Positions 41,806 through 53,508 of a DNA stretch of 64,000 nucleotides are shown in pieces. The stretch's first letter is position 1. Each line of letters begins with the position of its first letter. Source of the DNA: Brachionus manjavacas (taxonomy: Eukaryota > Rotifera > Eurotatoria > Ploima > Brachionidae); the NCBI GenBank assembly GCA_019054805.1, contig JAHQIY010000017.1:1984001-2048000 (forward strand), written 5' to 3'. The notes below the pieces were generated by a model. It ran no database searches. It was not told the DNA's origin and worked only from the letters and a program-made list of their open reading frames with translations. Position numbers and translations under genes: made by a program.

Positions 41806-42058
41806 TCAAATTTAGATCTAAGTATCAAATTATTTTCAAAATTTTTTTGTTCTTAAAATCAAAATAAATTTTGATCTTTTTTTTTTTGATTTAAAATATC
41901 AAATCTCTAATTTTTCTCAAAAATTAAACATCATAAATTAGAAGTGTTCATTATTGTCAATTTCACAACCATTTAAAAAAAATTAAAATTTATCCTTATA
42001 AAATCAATAAAATTTTATTTTATTTCTTTTTTTTTTAAATAAAAACATAATCGCTTAA

Positions 42059-42604
42059 ATGTCTAAAAATCTAATCATCATGCCAAACATTCTAGTGTTT
42101 TTTACCAAAAAAGCGGTATCAAGATTTTATTTGTTTTACTTAGTAAATGAATTTTGTCGGACCATAGTAGATGCACACTTATCCCCAATTGAAGTTCCAG
42201 CATACCAAAACGAAAGATGCAATGTTCCGATTAATAATCGAACTAAAAAAGAGGCTCATGAATTCATACCAGTTCCAACAATAGCTGGCTTTATATTCAT
42301 CGGCGTTTGGCTTGGATTTATTTTGATAGCCAAAATAATGTACAATTCATCTGATCAATACAAGATAAATAATCGATTTGACTTGGTGATATTTAGACCA
42401 GCGGCCAAAAATTCTCTAATAGGCCCAAGGCGCATTTATAGCAATAACAATGTAAATACGCAGAATATTAATGCTGCGGCAACTTCTGGAATCGATTTGA
42501 CAGTGTTAAACATCAGAAATACCTACAAACCTGCTTCAAATTCAAACTCAAATGAAAATGGTAATTTCAGCTCGGGCACAAGTCTCAACAAAATGAGTAT
42601 TTGA
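42059..42604 (+). CDS. Single-pass membrane protein, unknown family (paralogue 2)
   Basis: 181 aa. The membrane segment IAGFIFIGVWLGFILIAKIM (about residues 75-94) precedes NNRFDLVIFRPAAKNSLIGP, RRIYSNNNV and ATSGIDLTVLNIRNTYK, each matching paralogue 1. The N-terminal region is about 50 residues longer than in paralogue 1 and contains a moderately hydrophobic stretch (NILVFFTKKAVSRFYLFYLV), possibly a signal anchor or read-through of an unrecognised first intron. The tail is Asn/Ser-rich (NSNSNENGNFSS). It lies 253 bp after paralogue 1 and ends 54 bp before the 3' end of convergent YARS2. Confidence 0.65.
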   Translation: MSKNLIIMPNILVFFTKKAVSRFYLFYLVNEFCRTIVDAHLSPIEVPAYQNERCNVPINNRTKKEAHEFIPVPTIAGFIFIGVWLGFILIAKIMYNSSDQYKINNRFDLVIFRPAAKNSLIGPRRIYSNNNVNTQNINAAATSGIDLTVLNIRNTYKPASNSNSNENGNFSSGTSLNKMSI

Positions 42605-42658
42605 TTAAAAGAAAAAATTTTGAGAATTTTTTTATTATTTAAATAAAAAAATATCTAA

Positions 42659-45600
42659 TTATGCCATCCATTTTATGAGATAATAATTTTTTTTTCCTAA
42701 AAAAAAAATTTTTAATTTTAAAATTTTTTTCGATTTTCAAATTTTGATTACTTACCAACTCTTATAATGGTTATGTTGTTGGTTAAAATATGTTGACCAT
42801 AAATTAGTGACTCTTGGGGATTGGTAATAAGTGTACCATTTATTCTAAATCCTCCAGCTTTAATAACCGCAGCGGCATCTTCAATGTTTCGAAAGCACTG
42901 AGCCTCCACGGCACATTCGAGCACACTCATCTCTGGCGCCATATTTAAGGTAACTGACGATGCACCTCTAAAAGTGCTCTCAACTTCTTTGTCAGTCATT
43001 TTGGCTAAAGATTCCCTATCACTGTGAAAAAAAGCATTTGTGCATTTGATTGCTGAGTCCAGACCTGACTCTCCATGAACCAAAATTGTAAGCTCTGAGG
43101 CAAGTTTTCGCTGTGCCAAAAACTTCTCGGGACTTTTTTGATGCTTAAGCATCAAATCTTCTATTTCATTTATTGGTAAAAAGGTGAACAATCTCAAATA
43201 AGTCTCGACCATTTGGTCTGAAGTGTTGTAAAAAAATTGATAAAAATCAAAAGCACTGAACATGTCTTCTTCTAGCCATACGGCGTTTCCAGCTGATTTT
43301 CCCAGTTTGTCACCTTTTTCAGAAGTTATAATTGGCAGGGTCAGTCCGAAGATTCTCTTGTCGGGTTTCAATTTTGAGATAAGTTCATGACCTGTTTTGA
43401 TATTACCCGTTTGGTCATTTCCTCCTATCTGATGATAAAATGGAAAAAATAATTCATTTCATTTTTTTTTAAAAAGACTTAAAAATAAAATGAGCCTTAT
43501 ATTTCGCAAGAAAAATTGTCAAAGGTTACCATTAAGTGTATTTGATGGGAAACGAATCGATTGAATGGAAATTATATTCAATGTATATTATAATAAAAAA
43601 AATAATTTGAGTCAGAGTTGGTCAAAAATAAAAAGTCAGACTTGATTTAGGTGATATAATAGTAGCATTCGATTCTAATTATTTATTTATTTGTTTATCT
43701 GTATCGAGCTAAAGCTTTTTGAGTTTTAAAAATAAAATTTTTGAATAATTTGATTTTTTTTAATTTTAGTTTCTGAAAGCGAATTTAAACAAATAAAATA
43801 ATTAACTAAAATTGATCCTAATAAAAATTTGGAAAGATTTGTTAATGTTTTGGGTTTCAGTTCCCATTCCTTATTATTAGATATTAGATAAATATTTTAT
43901 TATTTTAAGTTTTGAATTACAGCACTCTTTTAAATCTTTCATCATTGGACCAAATGTAAGTCTTGAGTCAAAAGTAATGCCTAAGAATTAAACTTTTTCC
44001 TCAGATTTAGATTGTTACTGTAAATTTAAGCTCTAATTTTATTTTAAATTTTGTTTTTCCAAAGATCATGTAACAAGACTTTTCAGCTGATCATTTTGGA
44101 AAGCTGATCATTGTTCAACTTCTTTTTGATACTGATTAATTTTCTTTCTTATTAAAAACAAAAAATGGAGCCAACTTATCTGCAAAAAGAATAGGATATT
44201 GTAAGTTTGTTTTATTTCTTTTTGGTATGTCATTAATGAAAATTCTAAAAAGAAGTGGACTAATTACTGAGTCTTGTGGGACCATTGCTTTTATTGGATA
44301 TTGATCACTTTGATGTTCATTTACATTTATTTTTAAAGATCTTGAATTAAGAAATAAGCTAATCCATTAAATAAGAAAGAAGTTTAAATCTAGTCAATTT
44401 ATAGATTAGTCCATCATGCCATACTCAATCAAAAGCTTTGGATTTGTCGAAATATACAAAACAGACCTTTTTCTTTATATTAAAAGACCTTTCTATTTTT
44501 TTAATAAGAATATACCAAAACTTTCTGCAGTGGAGCTATGCTTTCTAAACCCAGATTGTTCATTAATAACTGATTTTTCGAAATGGAGAAGTTCCCAATT
44601 AACTTTTTTAAAATTAAGACTATTATTCAAGGGTTTAACTAAAATAGAATGCTCAGTTGATATACATGTTTGAAAAGCAAAGTGATCACTTAACATGCCA
44701 TGGTCTATTAGAGCTTTGAAATCGAGTACGCTATCCGAGATTGATGATGCTATTAAGTGAAGATCAAGAACTTCAAAGTGTTCAGTTTTAAATCTATTGT
44801 ATGTTGGTGTTCTGTCATCGATTACAGAAAGATTGAGATTGCTAAAAATTTCCTCAAATCATTTTCATTTTTTCCAAAATACCCTAAACATTATTTTATT
44901 TATTTATCTATCTATTTTGATTTTAAGTCCTTGTTTTCAGGCTTTAGATTGAATAAAAATTGAAATTTAGATTAAGAGTAAAATAATTAAAAAGACAAAA
45001 AATAATTCTTGTACCTGTCCATTGTTTCTTAAGGACTTTTTTTAGAATATCGAAAAAGGTATTAAGTGCCAATGAGCCAAAGCAAAAAACTTAACTGAAA
45101 TAAAAATTTACAAAAAAAAAAATTTCCCTGATTACTTGAATTTTTGATAAATTTTTCGGAAAAATTTTAAACAAAAAATATAAATCACTTTTGATTAATT
45201 TCAGACTTAAGTGACAAAAATTTTAGTCAAAGTCAAGAATTGATAAAAAAAATATTTAAAAGAATAATTGCTGTTGATTTATAAACAACTCTTTTTAATT
45301 AAAAATGAATAGATTTTTTTTTTTTGCTAATTAATTAATGTATCTTTACTTAAATACTTATGTCCACCTCAACCAAAATTATTTTTTTTTCAAAAATATT
45401 AATGCTCAAAAAGACCAAACTTATTTTTTCATTCATTTGATATTTAATGCCTTTAAAAATTACCTGAATAGTACAGTTGTAAGTGTCTATTAAATGATAC
45501 CAATCGTAAGCCTGAAATAGTTGATAGGAAAACTCGGTGTAATTGATTCCTTCTTTAGATTTTATCCGAGTTTCTATTCTTAAAATTAGTTAAGATTAAT

Positions 45601-46748
45601 AAATTTGTTCTTATTGATTCATGATATAACTTGCTGTTTTCGTGACAGTAAATCACCCATTCTTAGATGCTTAGCGTACAACGACATAAATTTAATTACG
45701 TTCATATTTTCGTACCATTTAATATTATTTAAAATTCTGAAAATAATTAAAAGAATTACAGTCATAATTTGACTTTTTTGATTATTGAGTCATTTTAGGT
45801 AAAATTACACAATTTGACAATATTTTTCTTTTCTTAATTTAGCGTAAAATAATAATTTTGTTACGGACGTAAACAATTAATAAAAGGTAATGTTCCAAAA
45901 AAGAAAAAATATCATAATCATTGTGAATTTTCATCTAAATATAAATTGATTTTAACTCAAAAATATAAAATTTAGCTTGATAATTGAAAAAAAGATTTGA
46001 ATTCTGATAATAACTAAAAACTATTATAAAGGTTCCACTACTTTTTTCGGAAATTTACCTTTTTAATTTATTTTAAAAAATCGTAATTTTACCTAAAATT
46101 AACATGTCGCCTTAATTTAAATGATAATTTTTGTATTACTTTAGTTTTGGTAAAGGTGTTGGATTATTTCGCTTCCAAATATGTTCTTCATGATTTTGGA
46201 ATATTTTAAGTATATTTTTTTGAATTCGATTTGAATTATTTACAATATCGCTTGAATCTAAAATCATTCTATCATAAGTTTTTCCAGATGGATCTCCAAT
46301 TAAAGCAGTTGCTGAACCAATCTTTAAGATCAGACTTGAATTTTTAACCCTAAAACAAAATTAAATAATTACCAAAGCTATGGGGTTATGACCCCTTCTT
46401 TGGCAATGTATAAGCATAATTATCGCAATTAGATTTCCAATATGAAGGCTTGATGCTGTCGGATCAAATCCACAATATACTGATTGAACCCCACTTGACA
46501 TTAACTTGTCGAATTGATCACTTGTTTAAAAATTTAAAGAAATTGAAAAATTTAAAAATGATTAAAAAATTTTCCAACTTTTTATTTGGAAATATTCCGA
46601 CAATTAGACCACGATTTTTTTCCTGCAGAATATTTCGGTTTTCAAATCCGCTCAGAGTTACATTGGAGCGTATGGAGCTAGTCAAAACTTTTTCCCTGAT
46701 TCTTCCATCAGTAAATATTTGATTTAAAATCCTTAGGTTTTTAATCAT
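42659..46748 (-). CDS. YARS2: Mitochondrial tyrosyl-tRNA synthetase, seven exons
   Basis: Minus-strand exons: 46748-46579, 46520-46373, 46321-46140, 45736-45635, 45578-45464, 43428-42756 and 42696-42659. Together they give 475 aa; human YARS2 is 477. It charges mitochondrial tRNA-Tyr. Class I motifs are visible: SLHIGN (HIGH box) after [26 protein letters not shown], the tyrosine-specificity helix [22 protein letters not shown], and [12 protein letters not shown] (KMSKS box). The C-terminal S4-like RNA-binding part ends [14 protein letters not shown], formed only by the last splice. The 56-nt intron 45579-45634 has a GC-AG donor (CA/GCAAGT), required for the frame and the human-length join LLSRKQIETR. 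The 2,035-nt intron (43429-45463) contains a LINE; the 403-nt intron contains a TIR element. Other introns are 51-59 nt. Confidence 0.93.
43676..44995 (-). mobile_element. LINE inside a YARS2 intron (same strand as the gene)
   Basis: On the minus strand, degraded RT motifs can be read: FDKSKAF followed by [10 protein letters not shown] (about 44450-44395) and [19 protein letters not shown] (about 44290-44225). The 3' end, at about 43735-43684, carries the CTCGATACAGATAAACAAAT type end and (AATA)n tail shared with four other tails in the window. In-frame stops are numerous, so the copy is old. It accounts for most of the unusually long intron. Confidence 0.8.
45792..46099. mobile_element. 308-bp TIR element (MITE-like) inside a YARS2 intron
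   Basis: Perfect 17-bp inverted repeats, ATTTTAGGTAAAATTAC (45792-45808) and its reverse complement (46083-46099), bracket AT-rich non-coding sequence. Without it the intron would be about 95 nt, close to the local norm. No clear target duplication is seen, so family is undetermined. Confidence 0.6.
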
Positions 46749-48144
46749 TTTCAAAAATTCAAATTATTGCTGTTTTTTTTTATTTAATTTAAATAAATTG
46801 AATGCAAGATTTCAATTTTTCAAGATTCTAACAAAACTATCTTGAAAAATGTTTGAATAACTCAAAATATTTATGAAATTTTTTTGGATATTTTAAATTG
46901 AAGTCAAGTAAGAGTTACTTGAGTTCAAATCTTCGAAGAATTTCTTATCTTATGACGATCATCACAAAAGCCGGTCTTATTGGAAATTGGCTTATTTGAA
47001 AGTCGAATAGGAGTACAAAGTCATCATTACATAGATTTCGAAGAACTGCTTCTTAAAAGGATTATAAGCATGTCCATTTTCAAAGTTTCTATTTTTTTCT
47101 CTCTCTTAACCAAATCTTAATAAAAATTCAGAAAATTCGGTTGTTTTTTCAAAATTATCTCCTGTCAGCGCTTGTACTCTTGTATAAATTTTTAAATTTT
47201 AAGATACTTACAGTTTGCCAAGACTAACTTTTATTCACACATGAATCGGCTATTTCCATTTCTTACCACTAGGAGCATGTTGATTCATCATTTCAAATGA
47301 TTAATTCAGCGCACTCCAGAAGCTTAGCTTCTTCTGACTGCAATTAAGTGTTACATTTTGAATTTTAATTAATCGATAAGAGTTTTTCCCAGTCTCCAAG
47401 GTGAAATAGGGCGGCAATTCCGGATGAGGCTACTGTTAGAGCTATTTTGCTTTTAGATCTAGACTTAAATAAGACTGTTTGTTCATTAGCTGTATCTTTT
47501 AATCTTTATTGTTCAAAATATTTTGAGGAAAATTAAATCAATGATCAAAAATATATTACTAAATCAATTTTTAAATGAAGAATTTTTTTTGAAAATATAA
47601 ATGAAAAGTGAATGATTATTATGGTATCATTAAAAATAAAACCGGATATAAATCCCAAAAGTTATTTTAAAAGGACAATTTTTTTCCATATTTAAATATC
47701 TAGCTAGTTGAATTAAAAAATTTAACCTTTTTAGAAACAAAAAAATTTATCTTCAAATTCAGAATTTAAAATGAATAAAACACTCTGATTTTGATTACAA
47801 AATTTTTTTCTCAACAAAAAAATTCTAAGACCACGGTGAATTGATCCAAGATTTTCATTATCAAGCTTCAAATACCAATATGTATTCTGTTAATTTAGTA
47901 ATCTTGGATTTGATATCAGAAATTATTTCCAATTAAAAATTCAACCCATAGCATAAAATTTTAGATCAAAAATTAATTTTTGACTAAAGGGATGATGCTC
48001 GAGTAAATTTTTTATTTCAAATTCAAATCAAAATGATACAAATTTTTTTTCAATTGACCTATCTTTTTTTCATTTAAAAAAAAAAGAACAAGCTAACGAA
48101 TGTTATTTTAAAAATCATTATTAAATAATATAGTTTCTTAGTCC
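46749..48144. other. AT-rich intergenic region
   Basis: Upstream of YARS2. A moderately GC-richer patch near 47210-47460 (with AGAAGCTTAGCTTCT near 47321) may be a repeat remnant. Around 47620-47830 the sequence resembles 55290-55950 (both contain AAAAAAATTTATCTTC and an ACCGGAT motif upstream). No gene is seen. Confidence 0.45.
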
Positions 48145-49265
48145 AGATATCTAAAGGGGTTTTATTATAATAATAATACTAATAATAATATAGTATAATA
48201 ATTTTTTGAATAATATAATAATAATAACAATAATTGCTATGCTTATTCATGAAGTTCGGACAAGCCAGACTATAAGCAATATTTTAGTCTTTCAAAATGC
48301 TAACTTTTTTGTTTTTAAATAGATCAATTGTTTTTGATTCTATTACTTCATTTGTTGATTGGTTCCAATCACTAAAACCCTGTTAGTAAAAAAAACTGTA
48401 CCACGGCAAACGTTTTTTTATGAGTTCTTTTCTTAAACTATAGATTACCTCTAGCATTATACGCATTTTTACTTTCTAATGGTTCTCTGCACCAATTTAG
48501 CTAATCAAGTTCAAGTATGAACTTTTACATTTGTATTAAATCACCGCGTCTCCCCTTGTTGACAGTGTTGTTAAGCTCAATATTTTAAACCTCTCCATAT
48601 AGTTTAAATGACCAAATCCATTAATGCTTTGTGTTGCTCTTCTCTGTATTCTCTCAAGTATATCTATATCTTTCATCAAGTATGTATTCGATACCGAGAC
48701 AACATATTCAAGATGAGATCGATCAAGGCTTGTTTAAATTTTTTTAATAATTTTTTTTAATAATATCATGGTTATTGAAACCATTTAAAATTTGTCCTAG
48801 AACTCTGTTTGATCTTGCCGATGATGTACTTATTTGTTAACACCATTTCATATCGATTTTTATTGTGACTCCCAGATATTTCTGTTCATAGGTCTCTGTC
48901 AACTTGTGAACTTCATTCTCTTCTGATTTAAAATAATAATTTTTGAATTTTTTCTACCAGTATGCATTATTTCACATTTCACGATGTTAAGGTTCATCGA
49001 CCATTCACTGCACCACTCGAAAAGACTATTAATATTTACTAATATTTAAGGCTATTAATAGTAAATATTAATAGTCTATTAGTCTTGTAATTTCTCTTTC
49101 ATCATCTTTTCAATTACTTCATTAAATTTACAGTATCTTGCAATCATCTGCATTCAGAGAAAATCTTCCTCTCAAGTCATTAATAAAAATTACCAAGAGC
49201 AGTAGGCTAAGTACAGAGCCTTGAGGGACCCCACTTATTCTAAAGGGTTAAGGCTTTAATGGGTT
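48145..49265 (-). mobile_element. LINE fragment with (TAATAA)n tail
   Basis: Minus-strand translation gives SGVPQGSVLSLLLLVIFIND and LNADDCKIL near 49230-49130 (RT palm; ADD of the active site kept). Near 48700-48560 it gives LEHVVSVSNTYLMKDIDILE, then RIQRRATQSINGFGHLNYME and RFKILSLTTL, the usual C-terminal block. The 3' end runs into a TAATAATAATA-type tract at 48160-48230. It is 5'-truncated near 49265 and carries several stops. Confidence 0.82.
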
Positions 49266-49408
49266 TTCTGTCTGTTTTGCCATAAAAATTAACCCATTTA
49301 TCCTATTTACCCATTAATCCCTTAGATTAATCCCATTAGATATCACAACTAAGAAACTTTACTATAAACTGATATTCTTTAATTTGTTTTTATGGGAATA
49401 GTACAAAG

Positions 49409-49767
49409 GTTCGCAAAAATTATGTTCGCAGACAAAAATATGTTCGCACATATATGCCCATGTAATTTTACTCTTTTACGTTTTTTGAAGTAATTGCGTA
49501 ATTAAAATTTGTAATTTTAAAAATTATTAAAAATGAATTTGAGATGCGGTAAAGTTAAAGACGAGCGACTACCCGTAAAAAAAGAATCATCAAGTAAATA
49601 AGCAAATAAGAAATTCAATACCAACAAAATCTTTTTCTTATTTAATTTTAGTAATTTTTGATGTTTTTTTATTCAATAAAATTGATCAAAAATCAAAGTA
49701 TTTTGCTAATTTTTTAATGTTAAAATATCTTATTTGAACATTTTTCGCGAACATAATTGTTGCGAAC
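49409..49767. mobile_element. 359-bp TIR element with GTTCGCA termini
   Basis: The left end GTTCGCAAAAATTATGTTCG (49409-49429) and right end (49747-49767, reverse complement GTTCGCAACAATTATGTTCG) form 21-bp inverted repeats with one mismatch. A further TATGTTCGCA word lies inside the left end. The interior is AT-rich and non-coding. The target duplication is unclear. Probably a non-autonomous DNA transposon. Confidence 0.65.
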
Positions 49768-50337
49768 ATACGTACTACTGCCGTTTTTATAGTTTGTCAA
49801 AAAAGGCTAGTCAAAATCCCAAAATTAGTGTGATATTTGGGGTTACTGCTGACAAAGCTGTTAAAAAAAGGGGCGAAGGGGTTAGCCTCTTAAGCTCTCA
49901 TCCGATCAACCCATCGTTCCAAATAAGTGAGTCAAAACTTAAGGAAAAAGGGTGATAAATTTTGATCTGAGTTTTTACGCCATACTTAGATTAAATTTTA
50001 AATAACAAAATAATATTTCAACTATATTTCAGCTATATAATAATATTTCAACGGTTATTCTATCTAGCAATAAATATTTTCATCCTTTTTTCTAAAATAT
50101 TATCAACTTTTGCCATCAAATTTCATAATTAATAATTTTTTAAAGCCTTTTCTATTAATAAATTCTGATTCTATTAATTTTCTATTAATGATCATTCACT
50201 TAAATTTCCCATAATTTATTGTCCTTGCAAGTTAAACCAAACCGCTTAAATGAATCAACGATAGATATTTAACTTAAAATTTTATTTCCATGTTCTGAAA
50301 AATTATGAAAAAAATTGTCTAAATTGTAAATACTAAG
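49768..50337. other. Spacer, with one unassigned open stretch
   Basis: An open stretch at about 49790-49955 (SQNPKISVIFGVTADKAVKK) is slightly GC-richer than the surroundings but I cannot assign it. The rest is AT-rich. Confidence 0.4.
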
Positions 50338-53296
50338 TTATTTGGTAACTTTTAATTCAGTAACAACAGTGTTTTTGAGACCAACATGTGCTCGATACCT
50401 GGCTAGGTCGACTCGTGTCACAATTCCAACAACATTGTTTCTCTTGTCTACAATAATTAGGTGTCTAAGGCCAAGACCACGAAAAAGTCTAAAAACCCTT
50501 GGCAAATTTGAGTCCTCTGTGAGAGAATACGGCGCTAAATTCATATAAGGTCTGAGATCTAGCTCATAATTCTTATAACAATCGTCGATATGAATGTTTT
50601 TAATATCTATATACCTTGGATAATATTCGCGAAAATCTTTAGGCTTTAGCAATAGATCATTATTTAAATAACAATTTTTCTTTAATAAAGTAATCAATTG
50701 ATGCCTTAAAATAAGTCCTTTTAAAAGACCAAAATGTGTGGAATCAGACGCTTGACATTCATCAACAATAGGATAACCATTATGTTGTGTTTTGTTCAAA
50801 ACATGTAAGATGTGTCCAACTGTTTCTTTTTCTTTTAAAACCACTACTGGATGACTCATTACATCTTGAATATTTAGCTTTTCGGTAGTTGCCGGGGGTC
50901 TGAAAAAAAAAAATTGAAATTAGAATCAAAATTTGTCTTGACTTACTCCCAATCCAGAAGAGGGATTCCGCTTAGACTTATGTGCATGTCAAAAATACCT
51001 TCATTGAACAAATCACCGGTAAGTTTGGCTGCCAGGACAGAGAACATAATTGGAAGACCCAGAGAAATATCACCTGTTGCTTCGGTCAATATAACAGTCA
51101 AACTAAGAGTCATCCTTAGCAATCCAGCTAATGTGGACGCAGCGCCAATCAGAGCATATTTGCCGGGATCTACATGCAAACTTGTGAAGAAATAAGACAT
51201 TCCAAGTCCCACTAGACGTCCCCAAGCGGCTCCTGTTAGAAGACTTGGTATAAATAGACCGCCTGGAATAGCCAGGCCATAGGTCCATACAGCTAGAAAA
51301 AAATAGGCTATGCAAAATGTTCCCAAAGTAATAGGGTTAAATGATCCGAGCGGATTATGAAATAGTGATCTTAAACTATTCTCAGGTGTTTGAAAAAAAA
51401 GACCGGACATGGCATTGTATTGACCATCATCACAAAATAATTGCACTGGATATTTTGACACTAGGTCACGACCTATCGGCTGGCAATCTTTGTTTACAAA
51501 AAAACTAAGCAAAAATCCGATAACTGCCGATGTGGACGCAACCAAGAGACACTCAAGTATATTGAGTAGTTTATTTTCGACATACCGGTTACGAAATTTG
51601 GTCAGTTTAATATTTAAATAATTGAATAAGGCGCCTACTAGGCCTCCAAATGAGCCCATGAGGATAAAAATTGGAAGTTCAAACCAAGAATAGTTGGTGT
51701 TTTGAAATCTGCCAAAGTTTAGTAAACCAGGATTTGACAAGTCTCCAAAATTTCCTTTAATTAGACTCAAAAATATATTCAATGTAAATGTGCTCACCAT
51801 TGACCCAAAAAACTTAAAAATTTTTTGAATAGATTTTTTGATTTTCTTCTGGAATTAATAAATGGTTATTTACAATGCGCCAAGTCAAGCTTTGATTCCA
51901 AAACGAAGCTCCTTCTTCCAAACTAAACAAAACTCCACCAACTGGTGCACCAAAAGCTGCAGCGACTCCTGCCGCTGCTCCGCCTGAAACAAAATCTCTT
52001 TTTTCCGTATCGGATCGATAATATTTAAAAATCTTAATAAAATTTAGTAATTGGAAATTTTTTTGAGGTGCTTATCAATTTTGTTCACTTTCAAATTATA
52101 TTTATATTTATTTTTTACATTGAATTTTTCTAGTATTAATAATATGAGAATTAAATAAATAATTTTTTAGAGTAAAAGAGATTTTTGATCAGAAAAAATT
52201 GTAAAAAATTTTACCTGTAAGGTAATTTAAAAGATCAGATATTAACAAAATTGAATAGACTATTTTATATTTTAAAATTACATTCAAATCAAAGCCGAGC
52301 GACGAAGAAGCTCCTTGTGATATTCCGGCAGCGATTATAGCTCCACTATGAATCATGGGACCCTCTTTACCACAAGCAAGACCACCCAAAACTGCAGCGG
52401 CAATTCCAAGTACTTTGGAAATCAAAGTCTTAATGCGAATTACTTTGGGAATTTTGACTCCATTTAGATAACATTTAACTGTTGGTATTCCACTTCCTCT
52501 GGATGCTGGCTAAAAAAAATATAACTAAAATAAAAAAGATGTATAGGTCAATTTCCAATTACAGCTAAATAAACCACTAAAAGAACAGACATAAGACTAA
52601 ATCCAATATTTGAGCCGATCCATAGAACTAGTGGCTTCCACAAACATCCTTCCGGTGTACATTCTGTAATGCTTTTGGCAATAAGTGAATACTTGATTTT
52701 TGAAAAAATTTCCACTAAATAATCGATGGTCACACCAATTAGTCCAGTACATATACCAACTAGAAACATAACAATCCATCTAGATAAATTTTTAACAAAA
52801 ATACTCTAAATTCTGCAAATTAAAAGGAATATTATAGAAATAAAAATTTTAATTTTACATTGGCAGATTTTGGCTCCTTGTTCATATCTATCATGTTATA
52901 AATTTTGTCATAATCCAAGCTCTGATTAAAATTCTAATTAGAACTTTTGCTTATAAATATTAAACATATTTACTTCATAATTGTTTGACAAGAATTCGTG
53001 GTCATTCTGCTTCATGGCTTCAAGATAGCATGCTGAATTTTCAAAAAGGTTTTGAATAATAAATTCTCCCGAACTGTCAGCATTTATGGAAGAATAGGTT
53101 AGCTTTTAAAAATTTTGAATTTTATTCAATACCAGAGAAAACCATGCTAATCTCAGCCGAAGGTGGCTTGAAAAGCGTCGCAAAAAAATATAATTACATT
53201 TTTATTATTTTGTAGCAGATTTGTATCCTCATCCTCGTCTAAACATTCGTTATCAAAAAAAACTACTTTTTTCACTTTTAATTCTTTATCCGACAT
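50338..53296 (-). CDS. CLCN7: Chloride/proton exchanger of the ClC-7 type, eight exons
   Basis: Minus-strand exons: 53296-53198, 53102-52974, 52921-52859, 52805-52563, 52509-52282, 52032-51874, 51812-50947, 50899-50338 (782 aa; human ClC-7 has about 805). It exchanges chloride for protons in late endosomes and lysosomes, in vertebrates with the OSTM1 subunit. Signatures are [10 protein letters not shown] (selectivity loop), [10 protein letters not shown] with the gating Glu (about 227), [16 protein letters not shown] with the proton-path Glu (about 293-294), [12 protein letters not shown], and a C-terminal CBS pair (VMSHPVVVL, then [18 protein letters not shown] and [12 protein letters not shown]). 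Gating and proton glutamates mark it as an exchanger, not a channel. The cytosolic N-terminus has an acidic DEDED stretch and leads to YESLDYD, as in ClC-7. Introns are 47-249 nt; the exon 2 start (LTYSS) is the least certain. Confidence 0.93.
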
Positions 53297-53508
53297 TTTT
53301 ACTTATCCATTTGAATTAATAAAATTAAAAAAAAAAAGATTTTATTTTTTGGCAAAAAATTGATCATATGACTATTTTTTTCAATACTTTAAAAGATGTT
53401 GCAAAATTTTAAAAACATTTTCATTAAATTTCAGACTAGACTGAAATCTTAGCATATATTAATAAAAAATAATTTAATTTAAAATAATTTTTGTGTTTTT
53501 TTCCTCAA
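53297..53508. promoter_or_regulatory. 212-bp divergent promoter interval between CLCN7 and PPIL4
   Basis: Start codons of the two divergent genes are 212 bp apart and nothing else lies between. No specific motif is recognised in the AT-rich sequence. Confidence 0.45.

Noticed and set aside
42748-42756. Stop just after RVGK as the end of YARS2
   Set aside because: The bases form a strong GTAAGT donor, and a 38-nt last exon restores the conserved KKNYYLIKW ending.
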